From positions 1,116,001 to 1,180,000 of the forward strand of contig NZ_CP053941.1 in the NCBI RefSeq assembly GCF_013267195.1: a stretch of DNA of 64,000 nucleotides, given 5' to 3'. A model generated the notes under the pieces. It saw nothing but the letters and a program-made list of their open reading frames with translations. It ran no database searches and had not been told where the DNA came from. Origin of the DNA: Halorubrum salinarum. GTDB lineage: Archaea; Halobacteriota; Halobacteria; Halobacteriales; Haloferacaceae. Position 1 is the first letter of the stretch. The number at the start of each line of letters is the position of its first letter. This document shows, piece after piece, positions 40,921 to 48,899 of the stretch. Both the position numbers and the translations under genes were made by a program.

Positions 40921-42062
40921 CCGAACGCATCGTCATCCTCGGCGGCGGGACCGGCGGCACCGTGCTCGCCAACGACCTCGCCGACCGGCTCGGCCCGGAG
41001 CTCGACGCCGGCGACGTGGAGGTCACCCTGATCAACGACGGCCCCGACCACGTCTACAAGCCCGTCTGGCTGTACGTCCCGTTCGGCGAGCGCGAACCGG
41101 CGGACGGTCGCCGCGCGCTCGACGACCTGATCGACGACGCGGTCGACCTCCGGATCGGTCGCGTGTCCGAGATCGACACGGACGCGCAGGAGCTCCGGTT
41201 CGACGGGACCGCGCCCGCGGCGGAGTACGACCACCTCGTGCTGGCGACGGGGTCGACGCTGAGACCCGAGCGGATCCCCGGGCTCGCCGAGGGCGGGCAC
41301 AATTACTACAGCGAGTCGGGCGCGACCGCCCTGCGCGACGAGCTGCTGGAGTTCACCGAGGGCGAGATCGTGTTGAGCGTCGTCGGGACGCCCCACATGT
41401 GTCCCGCGGCGCCGCTGGAGTTCGTCTTCATGGTCGACGACTGGTTCCGCGAGCGCGGCCTGCGCGAGGACGTCGGGATCACCTACACGTACCCGATCCA
41501 GCGCGTCCACGGGAACCCCCACATCGCCGAGTGGGCCCGCCCCATCATGGAGGAGCGGGACATCGCCGTGGAGACGTTCTTCAACGCGGAGTCGGTCGAC
41601 CCCGAGGCGGAGACGATCACGTCGATGGAGGGGACCGAGCTCGGCTACGACCTCCTCGTGTCGATCCCGCCCCACGGCGGCGTCGACCTGATCGAGGCGG
41701 CCGGGCTCGGCGACGACGGCTGGGTCGACGTCGACAAGCACACCTTGGAGGCCGAGGCCGCGGAGAACGTGTACGCGCTCGGCGACACCGCGGACACCGG
41801 CGTCCCGAACGCGGGCAGCGTGGCCCACTACCAGGCCGGCGTCGTCGGGCGGCGCCTCGCCAGCGAGGTCCGCGGACGCCCGCCCACGGCGACGTACGAC
41901 GGGAAGACCCTGTGCTTCATCGAGACGGGGATGGACGCCGCCTCGTTCGTCGAGTTCGACTACGAGCGCCCGCCGTCGCCCGCGCCGCCGTCGGAGAAGC
42001 TCCACTGGTCGAAGCTGGCGTACAACGAGTCCTACTGGCTCACCGCGCGGGGGCTGCTCTGA
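40917..42062 (+). CDS. SQR-like NAD(P)/FAD-dependent oxidoreductase
   Basis: A 381-residue flavoprotein of the sulfide:quinone oxidoreductase/FCSD group. FAD loop GGGTGGTVLAND (9-20), ATG-type DHLVLATGS, second conserved LGDTADTGVPNAGSVAHYQ near the C-terminus. A cysteine in TPHMCPAAP matches a redox cysteine position of SQR enzymes. It likely oxidises sulfide or persulfide at the membrane and hands sulfur to TusA. Overlaps the tusA stop by 4 bases. Confidence 0.85.
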   Translation: MTERIVILGGGTGGTVLANDLADRLGPELDAGDVEVTLINDGPDHVYKPVWLYVPFGEREPADGRRALDDLIDDAVDLRIGRVSEIDTDAQELRFDGTAPAAEYDHLVLATGSTLRPERIPGLAEGGHNYYSESGATALRDELLEFTEGEIVLSVVGTPHMCPAAPLEFVFMVDDWFRERGLREDVGITYTYPIQRVHGNPHIAEWARPIMEERDIAVETFFNAESVDPEAETITSMEGTELGYDLLVSIPPHGGVDLIEAAGLGDDGWVDVDKHTLEAEAAENVYALGDTADTGVPNAGSVAHYQAGVVGRRLASEVRGRPPTATYDGKTLCFIETGMDAASFVEFDYERPPSPAPPSEKLHWSKLAYNESYWLTARGLL

Positions 42063-42064
42063 CC

Positions 42065-42706
42065 ATGTCCGAGACGGAAGCGCCCGAGTCGACCGACCTC
42101 GAGGCGGCGATCGCGGAGAACCCGGAGGCGGTCGCCGCGTTCGTGGAGCGGCTCGACGCCGTCAACGAGCTGCTGGACGTGCTCGCGTTGGGCGAGGGCG
42201 CGCTCTCCGACGAGATGGTCCGCGAGCTCTCGGCCACGGGGGCGACGCTCGCGGAGTCCGCCGACGGCCTCGCCACCGACGAGACCGCGGCGCTGGCCGA
42301 GGCGGTCGGCGAGAACGGCGACGACCTGCGGGCGGCGCTCGACACGCTGCTCGAGCTCCAGCGAAGTGGGACCCTCGACGAGCTGGCGGAAGTCGCCGAG
42401 GTCGGGTCGCTGGCGACCGCGGCCCTCGACGACGAGATGGTCGCGTCGCTGGCCGGCACCGGCGCCGCGCTCGGCGAGGTGGCGCAGACCGCGGCCGACG
42501 ACGACACCCGCGACGGCGTCGAGACGCTGCTGAAGGGCGTCGGCGAGGCGGAGCGCGAGCCGCCGGAACGGGTCGGCGCCGTCGGGCTGCTCCGCGGCGT
42601 GCGCGACCCGGAGGTCCAGTACGGGCTGGGCTACCTGCTCGCGGTGGCGAGCGCGATCGGTCGCGAGCGCGCCGACCGCGAGCGCACCGCTGGGGGGTCG
42701 CAGTAA
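42065..42706 (+). CDS. DUF1641 protein
   Basis: A 213-residue acidic, all-alpha protein of the DUF1641 family, which commonly follows SQR-like flavoproteins and may stabilise or anchor them at the membrane. The C-terminal VGAVGLLRGVRDPEVQYGLGYLL is the conserved block. Starts 2 bases after the flavoprotein stop, so same operon. Confidence 0.88.
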   Translation: MSETEAPESTDLEAAIAENPEAVAAFVERLDAVNELLDVLALGEGALSDEMVRELSATGATLAESADGLATDETAALAEAVGENGDDLRAALDTLLELQRSGTLDELAEVAEVGSLATAALDDEMVASLAGTGAALGEVAQTAADDDTRDGVETLLKGVGEAEREPPERVGAVGLLRGVRDPEVQYGLGYLLAVASAIGRERADRERTAGGSQ

Positions 42707-42754
42707 CGGGGAACGCTTTTCGAGAATCGGAACCGGGCGTTCGCTTCGCGGCGG

Positions 42755-43354
42755 TCAGACGAGCAGCTGGATGTCCGCCTCGGCCATGTCTTGGAGCGCG
42801 GTGGCGGCGCCGACGCCCGTGGTGACGCCGTCGTAGAAGTCGTCCTCGTCGTAGTCCATCAGGTCGATGGTCATCTGACAGGCCTGGAACTCCACGCCCA
42901 TGTCGAGGCTCGTCTCGAGGAGCTCCTCGATCGTGGCGGTGTCGTTGTCCGCGATCCGGCGCTCCATCATCTTCGTCGTGACGCGGTCCATCCCGGGGAG
43001 CGCGGCGACCGCGTTGGGAACGGGCATGTTGGGGTTGCCGACGGAGCTGAGCTTGAGGCGCTTCGACCGCTCCTCGTGGAGGATGTCGAGCCCCCAGAAC
43101 GTGTGGAAGACGGTCACCTCGTAGCCGAACGCGGCCGCGGTGCTGGCGAGGATGAGCGGCGGGTACGCCATGTCGAGCGTCCCCTTGGTGGCGATGATGC
43201 TCATCTTCTTGCCGCCGTCGTCGGTGGCCTCGGCGAGCGCGTCCTCGAGCTCGTCGACGCGCGCGGCCAGCTCCGCGCGGGAGGGCGCGTCGTCGGTCGA
43301 CGCGTCCTCGGCCGACGCGTCGTCGCCCGGGGGGTCGGATGTGTCCGTGCTCAT
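42755..43354 (-). CDS. DsrE/DsrF-like sulfur-transfer protein
   Basis: A 199-residue protein: a disordered acidic N-terminus (1-45), then a DsrE-type Rossmann-like domain (KMSIIATKGTLDMAYPPL, VTVFHTFWGLDIL). The conserved sulfur-accepting cysteine is in EFQACQMTID. It forms sulfur relays with TusA in sulfur oxidisers. Starts 2 bases after the tusA gene at 43357 in the same direction. Confidence 0.9.
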   Translation of the reverse strand: MSTDTSDPPGDDASAEDASTDDAPSRAELAARVDELEDALAEATDDGGKKMSIIATKGTLDMAYPPLILASTAAAFGYEVTVFHTFWGLDILHEERSKRLKLSSVGNPNMPVPNAVAALPGMDRVTTKMMERRIADNDTATIEELLETSLDMGVEFQACQMTIDLMDYDEDDFYDGVTTGVGAATALQDMAEADIQLLV

Positions 43355-43356
43355 CG

Positions 43357-43602
43357 TTACGCCGTCTTGCGGACGTAGTGTTTGTACACGTCGTCGCCCT
43401 CCGTCTGGTCGAGGAGCTCGACCCCCGCGGTGCCGTCGGCCCACCCGTCGATGTCGCTCATGCTGCCGGGGTCGGTCGCGAGCACTTCGAGGACCTCGCC
43501 CTCCGCGAGGCCGTCGATGGCGGACTTGGTCTTCACCACTGGCATGGGGCACGATGCGCCTTTCACGTCGAGCGTCTCCGCGATGTCGAATTCGGCACTC
43601 AT
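43357..43602 (-). CDS. TusA-family sulfur carrier protein (second copy)
   Basis: An 81-residue carrier with CPMP at 18-21 (VKGASCPMPVVKTK). It is cotranscribed with the DsrE-like gene, so TusA and DsrE probably exchange persulfide. The perfect dyad GTATTG-N11-CAATAC lies 22-44 bases before its ATG. It shares a 247-base intergenic region with the divergent rhodanese-MBL gene. Confidence 0.92.
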   Translation of the reverse strand: MSAEFDIAETLDVKGASCPMPVVKTKSAIDGLAEGEVLEVLATDPGSMSDIDGWADGTAGVELLDQTEGDDVYKHYVRKTA

Positions 43603-43623
43603 TGTGTGTCTGCTCCGGAGTCT

Positions 43624-43646
43624 GTATTGGAGCTATCGCACAATAC
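43624..43646. promoter_or_regulatory. Perfect operator-like dyad of the sulfur island
   Basis: GTATTG (43624-43629), 11 bases, CAATAC (43641-43646): a perfect 6-bp inverted repeat over the promoter of the tusA-dsrE operon. It is the best match among related sites at 37816, 38419, 43780 and 47549. Confidence 0.65.
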
Positions 43647-43779
43647 CCCCCGGTGAAGTAAAACTGTGTCGGTTCTTGGGAATTCTACTAACTACTGTAT
43701 AACGCCGAACCGGTTAAGACGGTTCACAAGAGCGGTAACGGCGGACCCACCCGCATATGTCCGAATCTACGGGCAAGTA

Positions 43780-43802
43780 GTATTGCTTAGAAAAGGAAAT
43801 AC
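43780..43802. promoter_or_regulatory. Candidate sulfur-regulon operator before rhodanese-MBL operon
   Basis: GTATTG (43780-43785), 11 bases, AAATAC (43797-43802). Taken with flanks it is a perfect 7-bp dyad TAGTATT-N13-AATACTA (43778-43804). It ends about 8 bases before the TATA-like GCTTTTGT of the gene at 43850. Confidence 0.6.
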
Positions 43803-43849
43803 TATGAAAATGCTTTTGTGCGTCGGTCCGGTAGGAGCGACTGCGAAAC

Positions 43850-45043
43850 ATGAACGCCGACGACTTTCCGACTCCGGACGTCGACGTCGACTCCGTCGAC
43901 CCGGACTCGCTCAAAGGCCGAATCGACGCCGGCGAGGACGTCACGATCCTCGACGCGCGCATGCGGTCCGACTACGAGGAGTGGCGCATCGACGGCGAGA
44001 CCGTCACGTCGATCAACGTCCCGTACTTCGAGTTCCTCGACGACGAGATCGACGACGAGGTCCTCGACCGGATCCCCGACGACCGCGAGGTGACCGTGCT
44101 CTGTGCGAAGGGCGGCGCCAGCGAGTACGTCGCGGGCACGCTCGCGGAGCGGGGCTACGACGTCGACCACCTCGAGGACGGGATGAACGGCTGGGCGAGC
44201 ATCTACGACGCCGTCGAGGTCGAGCGGTACGACGGCGCCGGCACACTCGTCCAGTACCAGCGCCCCTCCTCGGGCTGTCTCGGCTACCTCCTCTACGACG
44301 GCGGCGAGGCCGCGATCATCGACCCGCTGCGCGCCTTCACCGACCGCTACCTCGCCGACGCCGACGACCTCGGCGTCGAACTGAAGTACGCGATCGACAC
44401 GCACGTCCACGCCGACCACATCTCGGGCGTGCGCGACCTCGACGCCCGCGGCGTCGAGGGCGTCATCCCCGCGGCCGCCGTCGACCGCGGCGTCACGTAC
44501 GCCGACGAGCTGACCACGGCCGACGACGGCGACGCGTTCGCGGTCGGCGACGCCACCGTCGAGGCCGTCTACACCCCCGGCCACACGACCGGGATGACCT
44601 CCTACCTCGTCGACGGGAGCCTGCTCGCGACCGGCGACGGGCTGTTCGTCGAGAGCGTCGCCCGCCCCGACCTCGAAGAGGGCGACGAGGGCGCCCCCGA
44701 CGCCGCGCGGCTGCTGTACGAGTCGCTCCAGGAGCGCGTCCTGACGCTGCCAGACGACACGCTCGTCGGCGGCGCGCACTTCAGCGACGCGGCCGTCCCG
44801 GCCGACGACGGCACCTACACGGCGCCCATCGGCGACCTCGTCGAGGAGATGGACGCGCTCACGATGGACGAGGACGACTTCGTCGACCTGGTCCTCGCGG
44901 ACATGCCGCCGCGCCCGGCCAACTACGAGGACATCATCGCGACGAACCTCGGGCGGAACGCCGTCGACGACGAGGAGGCGTTCACCCTGGAGCTCGGCCC
45001 GAACAACTGCGCCGCCAGCCAGGACTCGCTCGCGGGTGACTGA
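43850..45043 (+). CDS. Rhodanese-metallo-beta-lactamase fusion (persulfide dioxygenase-like)
   Basis: A 397-residue protein with an N-terminal rhodanese domain (about 18-120, persulfide cysteine C85 in LCAKGGAS) and a C-terminal MBL domain (about 130-370, iron/zinc motif THVHADH 184-190 and GGAHFSD later). ETHE1-type MBL domains oxidise glutathione persulfide to sulfite; haloarchaea would use another thiol. The sulfite exporter at 47812 would then remove the product. First gene of a run with the YeeE/YedE genes. Confidence 0.9.
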   Translation: MNADDFPTPDVDVDSVDPDSLKGRIDAGEDVTILDARMRSDYEEWRIDGETVTSINVPYFEFLDDEIDDEVLDRIPDDREVTVLCAKGGASEYVAGTLAERGYDVDHLEDGMNGWASIYDAVEVERYDGAGTLVQYQRPSSGCLGYLLYDGGEAAIIDPLRAFTDRYLADADDLGVELKYAIDTHVHADHISGVRDLDARGVEGVIPAAAVDRGVTYADELTTADDGDAFAVGDATVEAVYTPGHTTGMTSYLVDGSLLATGDGLFVESVARPDLEEGDEGAPDAARLLYESLQERVLTLPDDTLVGGAHFSDAAVPADDGTYTAPIGDLVEEMDALTMDEDDFVDLVLADMPPRPANYEDIIATNLGRNAVDDEEAFTLELGPNNCAASQDSLAGD

Positions 45044-45051
45044 CGACGCCG

Positions 45052-45609
45052 ATGGTCGCTGACCCAGTACTGCTGCAGGCGGTCGCCGACCTGTTCCCGA
45101 ACGGGATCAGCCGGTACGCCGTCGGGGGGCTGCTCGTCGGCCTCGGTACCGTCGTCATCTACGCCGGGACCGGCATCCCGGCCGGGGCGAGCACGTTCCT
45201 CGAATCGACGCTGTCGTACGTCTCCGACCGGTCGCGGTTCCAGCGGTACGTCGGCTCGCGCGACTGGCGGCTCGTGTTCACGGCCGGGATCGTCCTAGGC
45301 GCGCTCGCGTTCGCCGCGACGGTCCAGTCCGGCGCGATCGCGACCTCGCTGTACGAGCCCGGAACGACCGGCCGGCTCTACGAGGTCGCCGGCGTGACGC
45401 TGTGGACGACCGACGTCCAGCCGTGGCGGCTGTTCGTCGGCGGGATCCTGGTCGGTATCGGGACCCGGATCGGCAAGGGGTGCACCTCGGGCCACGGCGT
45501 CTGCGGCGTCGGCTCGGCGTCGCGGACGTCGCTCGTCGGCGTCGCGACGTTCCTGACCGTGGCGATCGGGACCGCGCAGGTCGTCGCCGCGCTGGGGGTG
45601 AGCCCGTAG
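45052..45609 (+). CDS. YeeE/YedE-family thiosulfate transporter, first part
   Basis: A 185-residue membrane protein with about five helices. The hallmark GTRIGKGCTSGHGVCG contains the cysteines that relay thiosulfate in TsuA-type transporters. It starts 8 bases after the MBL gene and abuts the next gene with no gap; the two together make one full-length YeeE-type unit. Confidence 0.88.
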   Translation: MVADPVLLQAVADLFPNGISRYAVGGLLVGLGTVVIYAGTGIPAGASTFLESTLSYVSDRSRFQRYVGSRDWRLVFTAGIVLGALAFAATVQSGAIATSLYEPGTTGRLYEVAGVTLWTTDVQPWRLFVGGILVGIGTRIGKGCTSGHGVCGVGSASRTSLVGVATFLTVAIGTAQVVAALGVSP

Positions 45610-46068
45610 ATGGCGGACCGGCATCCCCTGTTCAAGCCGCTGGTGTTCGTCGGCGGGCTCGTCTTCGGCTTCGGGCTCGGCTTCAGCCACATGGCCCGGC
45701 CGGAGGTCGTGTTGAACTTCCTCCAGTTCGAGGACCTCGGGCTCCCGTTCGTGATGTTCGGGGCCGCGATCGTCTCGGGGGTCGCGTTCGCGCTGCTGCC
45801 GCGGATCCGAGACGCGGCGCCGCTCACGGGGAGCCCCTACGAGCGCCGGCTGAAGCCGTTCGACCGGAACGTGCTCGTCGGCGGGGCCGTCTTCGGCGTC
45901 GGCTGGGGGCTCTCCGGCATCTGCCCGGGCGCGGCGTACGCGAGCCTCGGGGTCGGCAACGTCGCGATCCTCTGGGCGCTCGGCGGCATGTTCGTCGGCG
46001 CGTACGCGCAGGGGTACTGGCGGAGCCGGAGCGAGTCGCGCGACGCCGCCCCGGCGGGCGCGGACTGA
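45610..46068 (+). CDS. YeeE/YedE-family protein (DUF6691), second part
   Basis: A 152-residue membrane protein with about four helices and the second YeeE hallmark GVGWGLSGICPGAA. Conserved FSHMARPEVVLNFLQF lies near the N-terminus. It begins right after the previous stop codon, so the split transporter subunits are made together. Confidence 0.88.
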   Translation: MADRHPLFKPLVFVGGLVFGFGLGFSHMARPEVVLNFLQFEDLGLPFVMFGAAIVSGVAFALLPRIRDAAPLTGSPYERRLKPFDRNVLVGGAVFGVGWGLSGICPGAAYASLGVGNVAILWALGGMFVGAYAQGYWRSRSESRDAAPAGAD

Positions 46069-46080
46069 GACGCCGCCCCC

Positions 46081-47256
46081 ATGGACCTCGCCTTCCTCGC
46101 CCTCTTCGCCGGCGCCGCGCTCGCGAGCCTGTTCATGGCGTGGGTGATCGGCGCCGGGTCGAGCGGCGCGACCCCGTTCGCCCCCGCCGTGGGCGCGAAC
46201 GCCGTCTCGACGATGCGGGCCGCCCTCCTCGTCGGCGTCTTCGGCTTCGCCGGCGCCGTCACTCAGGGCGGGAACGTCTCGGAGGCCGTCGGCAGCGGCC
46301 TCGTGGGCGGGATCAGCCTGCCCGTCGCCGGCGTCATCCTCGTGCTCCTGCTGGGCGCGGGGCTGATGGCGGTCGGCATCACCACCGGGATCCCGATCGC
46401 GACCGCGTTCACCGTGACCGGCGCCGTCGTCGGCGTCGGCCTCGCGCTCGGCGGGACGCCGGTCTGGGCGAAGTACCAACAGATCGGCGCCGTCTGGATC
46501 CTGACGCCGTTCGTCGGCGGCGGGATCGCGTTCGGGATCGCCAGCGTGCTCCCGCGGTCCGGCGTCCCCGAGCGGTACAGCGTGGCGGCGCTCGCCGGGC
46601 TCGTCGGCGCCGTCCTCGCGAACGTCCGGTTCAGTTTTCTCGGCGAGGGGGCCGCGCCGGGGACCGTCCGCGGACTCGCGCAACGCGCCCTCTCGGTCGA
46701 CGGACTCGCGTCGGCGGTCGCGGTCACCGGCCTCGCGGCGCTGGGCATCGCCGCCGTCGTCTGGTGGGATGTGCGCCGCGACGAGTCGGGAGGGCTGCGG
46801 CGCGTGCTGCTCGCGCTCGGGTCGCTCGTCGCGTTCTCCGCCGGCGGGAGTCAGGTCGGCCTGGCCGTCGGGCCGCTGCTGCCGCTGCTCGACGGGGTCG
46901 GGACGGTCTCGACGACGGCCGTCCTCGTCGGCGGCGGGGTCGGGATGCTGGTCGGCTCGTGGACCGGCGCGCCGCGGATGATCAAGTCGCTGGCGCGGGA
47001 CTACTCCTCGCTCGGGCCGCGGCGCTCCATCTCGGCGCTCGTCCCCTCCTTCCTGATCGCGCAGGTGGCGGTGCTGCTCGGGGTCCCCGTCTCGTTCAAC
47101 GAGATCGTCGTGAGCGCGATCATCGGGAGCGGCGCGGCCGTGGGGGGTCGCGACGCGGTGGACGCGCGGAAGATCCTCGCGACGGTGGGCGCGTGGGCGG
47201 GCTCGTTCGCCCTCTCGTTCGCGCTCGCGTACGCCGTCGCGGTCGCGGTCTTGTGA
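46081..47256 (+). CDS. PiT-family anion permease, possibly sulfate/thiosulfate
   Basis: A 391-residue membrane protein with about 11 helices and the duplicated PiT fold. The signatures are altered: the first repeat reads PFAPAVGANAVSTM and the second AFSAGGSQVGLAVGP, where phosphate carriers have GANDVANA-type sequences. The loss of Asn-Asp in the second repeat and the sulfur neighbours suggest a CysP-like sulfate or thiosulfate role rather than phosphate. Starts 12 bases after the YedE gene. Confidence 0.78.
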   Translation: MDLAFLALFAGAALASLFMAWVIGAGSSGATPFAPAVGANAVSTMRAALLVGVFGFAGAVTQGGNVSEAVGSGLVGGISLPVAGVILVLLLGAGLMAVGITTGIPIATAFTVTGAVVGVGLALGGTPVWAKYQQIGAVWILTPFVGGGIAFGIASVLPRSGVPERYSVAALAGLVGAVLANVRFSFLGEGAAPGTVRGLAQRALSVDGLASAVAVTGLAALGIAAVVWWDVRRDESGGLRRVLLALGSLVAFSAGGSQVGLAVGPLLPLLDGVGTVSTTAVLVGGGVGMLVGSWTGAPRMIKSLARDYSSLGPRRSISALVPSFLIAQVAVLLGVPVSFNEIVVSAIIGSGAAVGGRDAVDARKILATVGAWAGSFALSFALAYAVAVAVL

Positions 47257-47657
47257 TCGCGGTGTCGTAACCTCCCGGCGGCGACTCCGCGGTTCGCTTT
47301 TCCGTCAGTCGTAGCCGAGCGGATCGACGCCCTCCGCGGCGGGGCCGCCGGCCGGGCCCGGACGGTCTCGGACGCCGACACCGATCGGGACCGCCGAGCG
47401 ACCCGGAGATCGAACCGACCACCGGCGGGACCGTTCGGGCCGCGCGCGACCGCGCCGCGACCGCACGCCGTAGGGGCTCGCAGACCCGCGCGACGGGGAT
47501 ACGTTCTCCGTAAGTTATCGGTACTCCGGTCGAGGTTACCCGAATATAGTATTGTACGATAGTCCCAAAACCGTTATAGGCACGAGGCGGATAGGTGAGA
47601 CCGAGCAGAAATGTGCCAACAGCGAAATACCGCGGTCAGCAGCGAGAGGGAGAATCG
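47257..47657. other. 401-base intergenic region before the TauE operon
   Basis: The first 260 bases are GC-rich without a convincing gene; a minus-strand frame ending in AAEGVDPLGYD at 47305 may be a remnant of a C-terminus. The last 110 bases hold the operator-like site at 47549, a TATA box (GTTATAGG 47573-47580) and an approximately 50-base leader ahead of ATG 47658. Confidence 0.6.
47549..47571. promoter_or_regulatory. Candidate sulfur-regulon operator before TauE operon
   Basis: GTATTG (47549-47554), 11 bases, CAAAAC (47566-47571), directly upstream of the TATA box. Across 23 bases it shares 18 positions with the minus-strand reading of the dyad at 43624, including the spacer core CGATAG. 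Confidence 0.6.
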
Positions 47658-47822
47658 ATGGCTGGACTAGAGATACCGACGTGGGACCCGGAGACGGCCC
47701 TGCTCATCGGCGCCATCCTCGTGGAGGCGTTCGTGCTGTACGTGGGCTACGCCGGCCTCGAACGGCTCGTCGGGCCCGCTCTCATGCGGCTCCTCGTCGG
47801 AGGTGACGCGAGTGCTCGGTAA
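47658..47822 (+). CDS. Small one-helix membrane protein, DUF7512-like
   Basis: A 54-residue protein with a short N-terminus, one transmembrane helix (about 14-32) and a second amphipathic helix (LERLVGPALMRLLV). I recall such proteins next to TauE in haloarchaea as DUF7512. It overlaps the start of tauE by 11 bases, so it may be a transporter subunit. Confidence 0.7.
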   Translation: MAGLEIPTWDPETALLIGAILVEAFVLYVGYAGLERLVGPALMRLLVGGDASAR

Positions 47823-48870
47823 CCTCCTCGCCGGGCCCGGGTTCCTGGGAACGAGTCCGGAGATGCTCGCTCTGTTCGCCGGGTTCGGCCTCGTCGTCGG
47901 CGTCCTGTTCGGGTTCTTCGGCATGGGCGGGTCGTTCCTCGTCACGCCGGCCCTGCTCATGTTGGAGTACCCGGCGCCCGTCGCGGTCGGGAGCGGGATG
48001 GCGTTCGTCTTCGGGACGGCCGTCATCGCGACGCTGAAACACCACGACCTCGGGCAGGTGGACTACAAGCTCGGCGTGATCATGATCACCGGGACGACGA
48101 TCGGCATCGAGGCCGGGCGCGCCAGCGTCTACTACCTCGAATCGCTGGGGCTCGCCGGCGGCGTCATCAGCGTCGCCTACGTCGTCCTGCTCGGCGGCGT
48201 CGGCGCGATGGTCACCCGCGACGCCCTGAAGGGCGACGGCGGCGGCGGCGTCGACCACGAGGCCGCCGACAGGGACCTCGACGAGTACGAGATCCCCGAG
48301 GTCGCGAAGAAGATCCAACGGACCGTCCGGATCCCGCCGATGGTGACGCTCCGCGGCGACGTCCGCGTCTCCGCGTGGGTCATCACGGCCGTCGCCTTCG
48401 CGACGGGCGTCCTGTCAGGTTTCCTCGGCGTGGGCGGCGGCTTCATCCGGATGCCCGCGATGATCTACGCGATCGGCGTCCCGGTGCCCGTCGCGGTCGG
48501 CACCGACCTCTTCGAGATCGTCTTCTCCGGCGGCCTCGGGAGCTACCTCTACGGGCAGGGCGGCGGCGTCGACCTCGGGATCGTCGTGCCGCTGCTGTTC
48601 GGCAGCGCGCTCGGCGCCCGGGTCGGGTCCGCCGCGACCGCCGTCGTCGACGCCGACGGGATCAAGGTGTACTTCGGCGGGATGCTGCTGGTCGGCGCGG
48701 TCGCGGTGGGCGTCGGCGAGGTCGGCTCCTACCTGGGTAACGCGACGCTCGAACTGCTCGGGCTGGTGCTCGTCATCGGCGCGGCGGTCGTCGTCGCGGT
48801 CGCGGTCCTCTACACGGCAATAAGCTCGCTCCGCGTGTCGCGGGACCAGCGGCCCACCGCCGCGGACTGA
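47812..48870 (+). CDS. TauE/SafE-family sulfite or sulfonate exporter
   Basis: A 352-residue permease with two repeats of about four helices, each with the FFGMGGSFL/FLGVGGGFI signature, split by a soluble loop (about 135-190). GTG 47812 is chosen because GGAGGT (47799-47804) lies 7 bases upstream; GTG 47803 is the alternative. It would export sulfite made by persulfide oxidation. Confidence 0.88.
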   Translation: MLGNLLAGPGFLGTSPEMLALFAGFGLVVGVLFGFFGMGGSFLVTPALLMLEYPAPVAVGSGMAFVFGTAVIATLKHHDLGQVDYKLGVIMITGTTIGIEAGRASVYYLESLGLAGGVISVAYVVLLGGVGAMVTRDALKGDGGGGVDHEAADRDLDEYEIPEVAKKIQRTVRIPPMVTLRGDVRVSAWVITAVAFATGVLSGFLGVGGGFIRMPAMIYAIGVPVPVAVGTDLFEIVFSGGLGSYLYGQGGGVDLGIVVPLLFGSALGARVGSAATAVVDADGIKVYFGGMLLVGAVAVGVGEVGSYLGNATLELLGLVLVIGAAVVVAVAVLYTAISSLRVSRDQRPTAAD

Positions 48871-48899
48871 TCCGAGTCACCGCGGTCGCGGCGCCGTTC

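Noticed and set aside
47270-47420. Minus-strand frame ending AAEGVDPLGYD as a gene remnant
   Set aside because: The tail looks protein-like but upstream codons become Arg/Pro-rich with no start or family match; kept only as a note.
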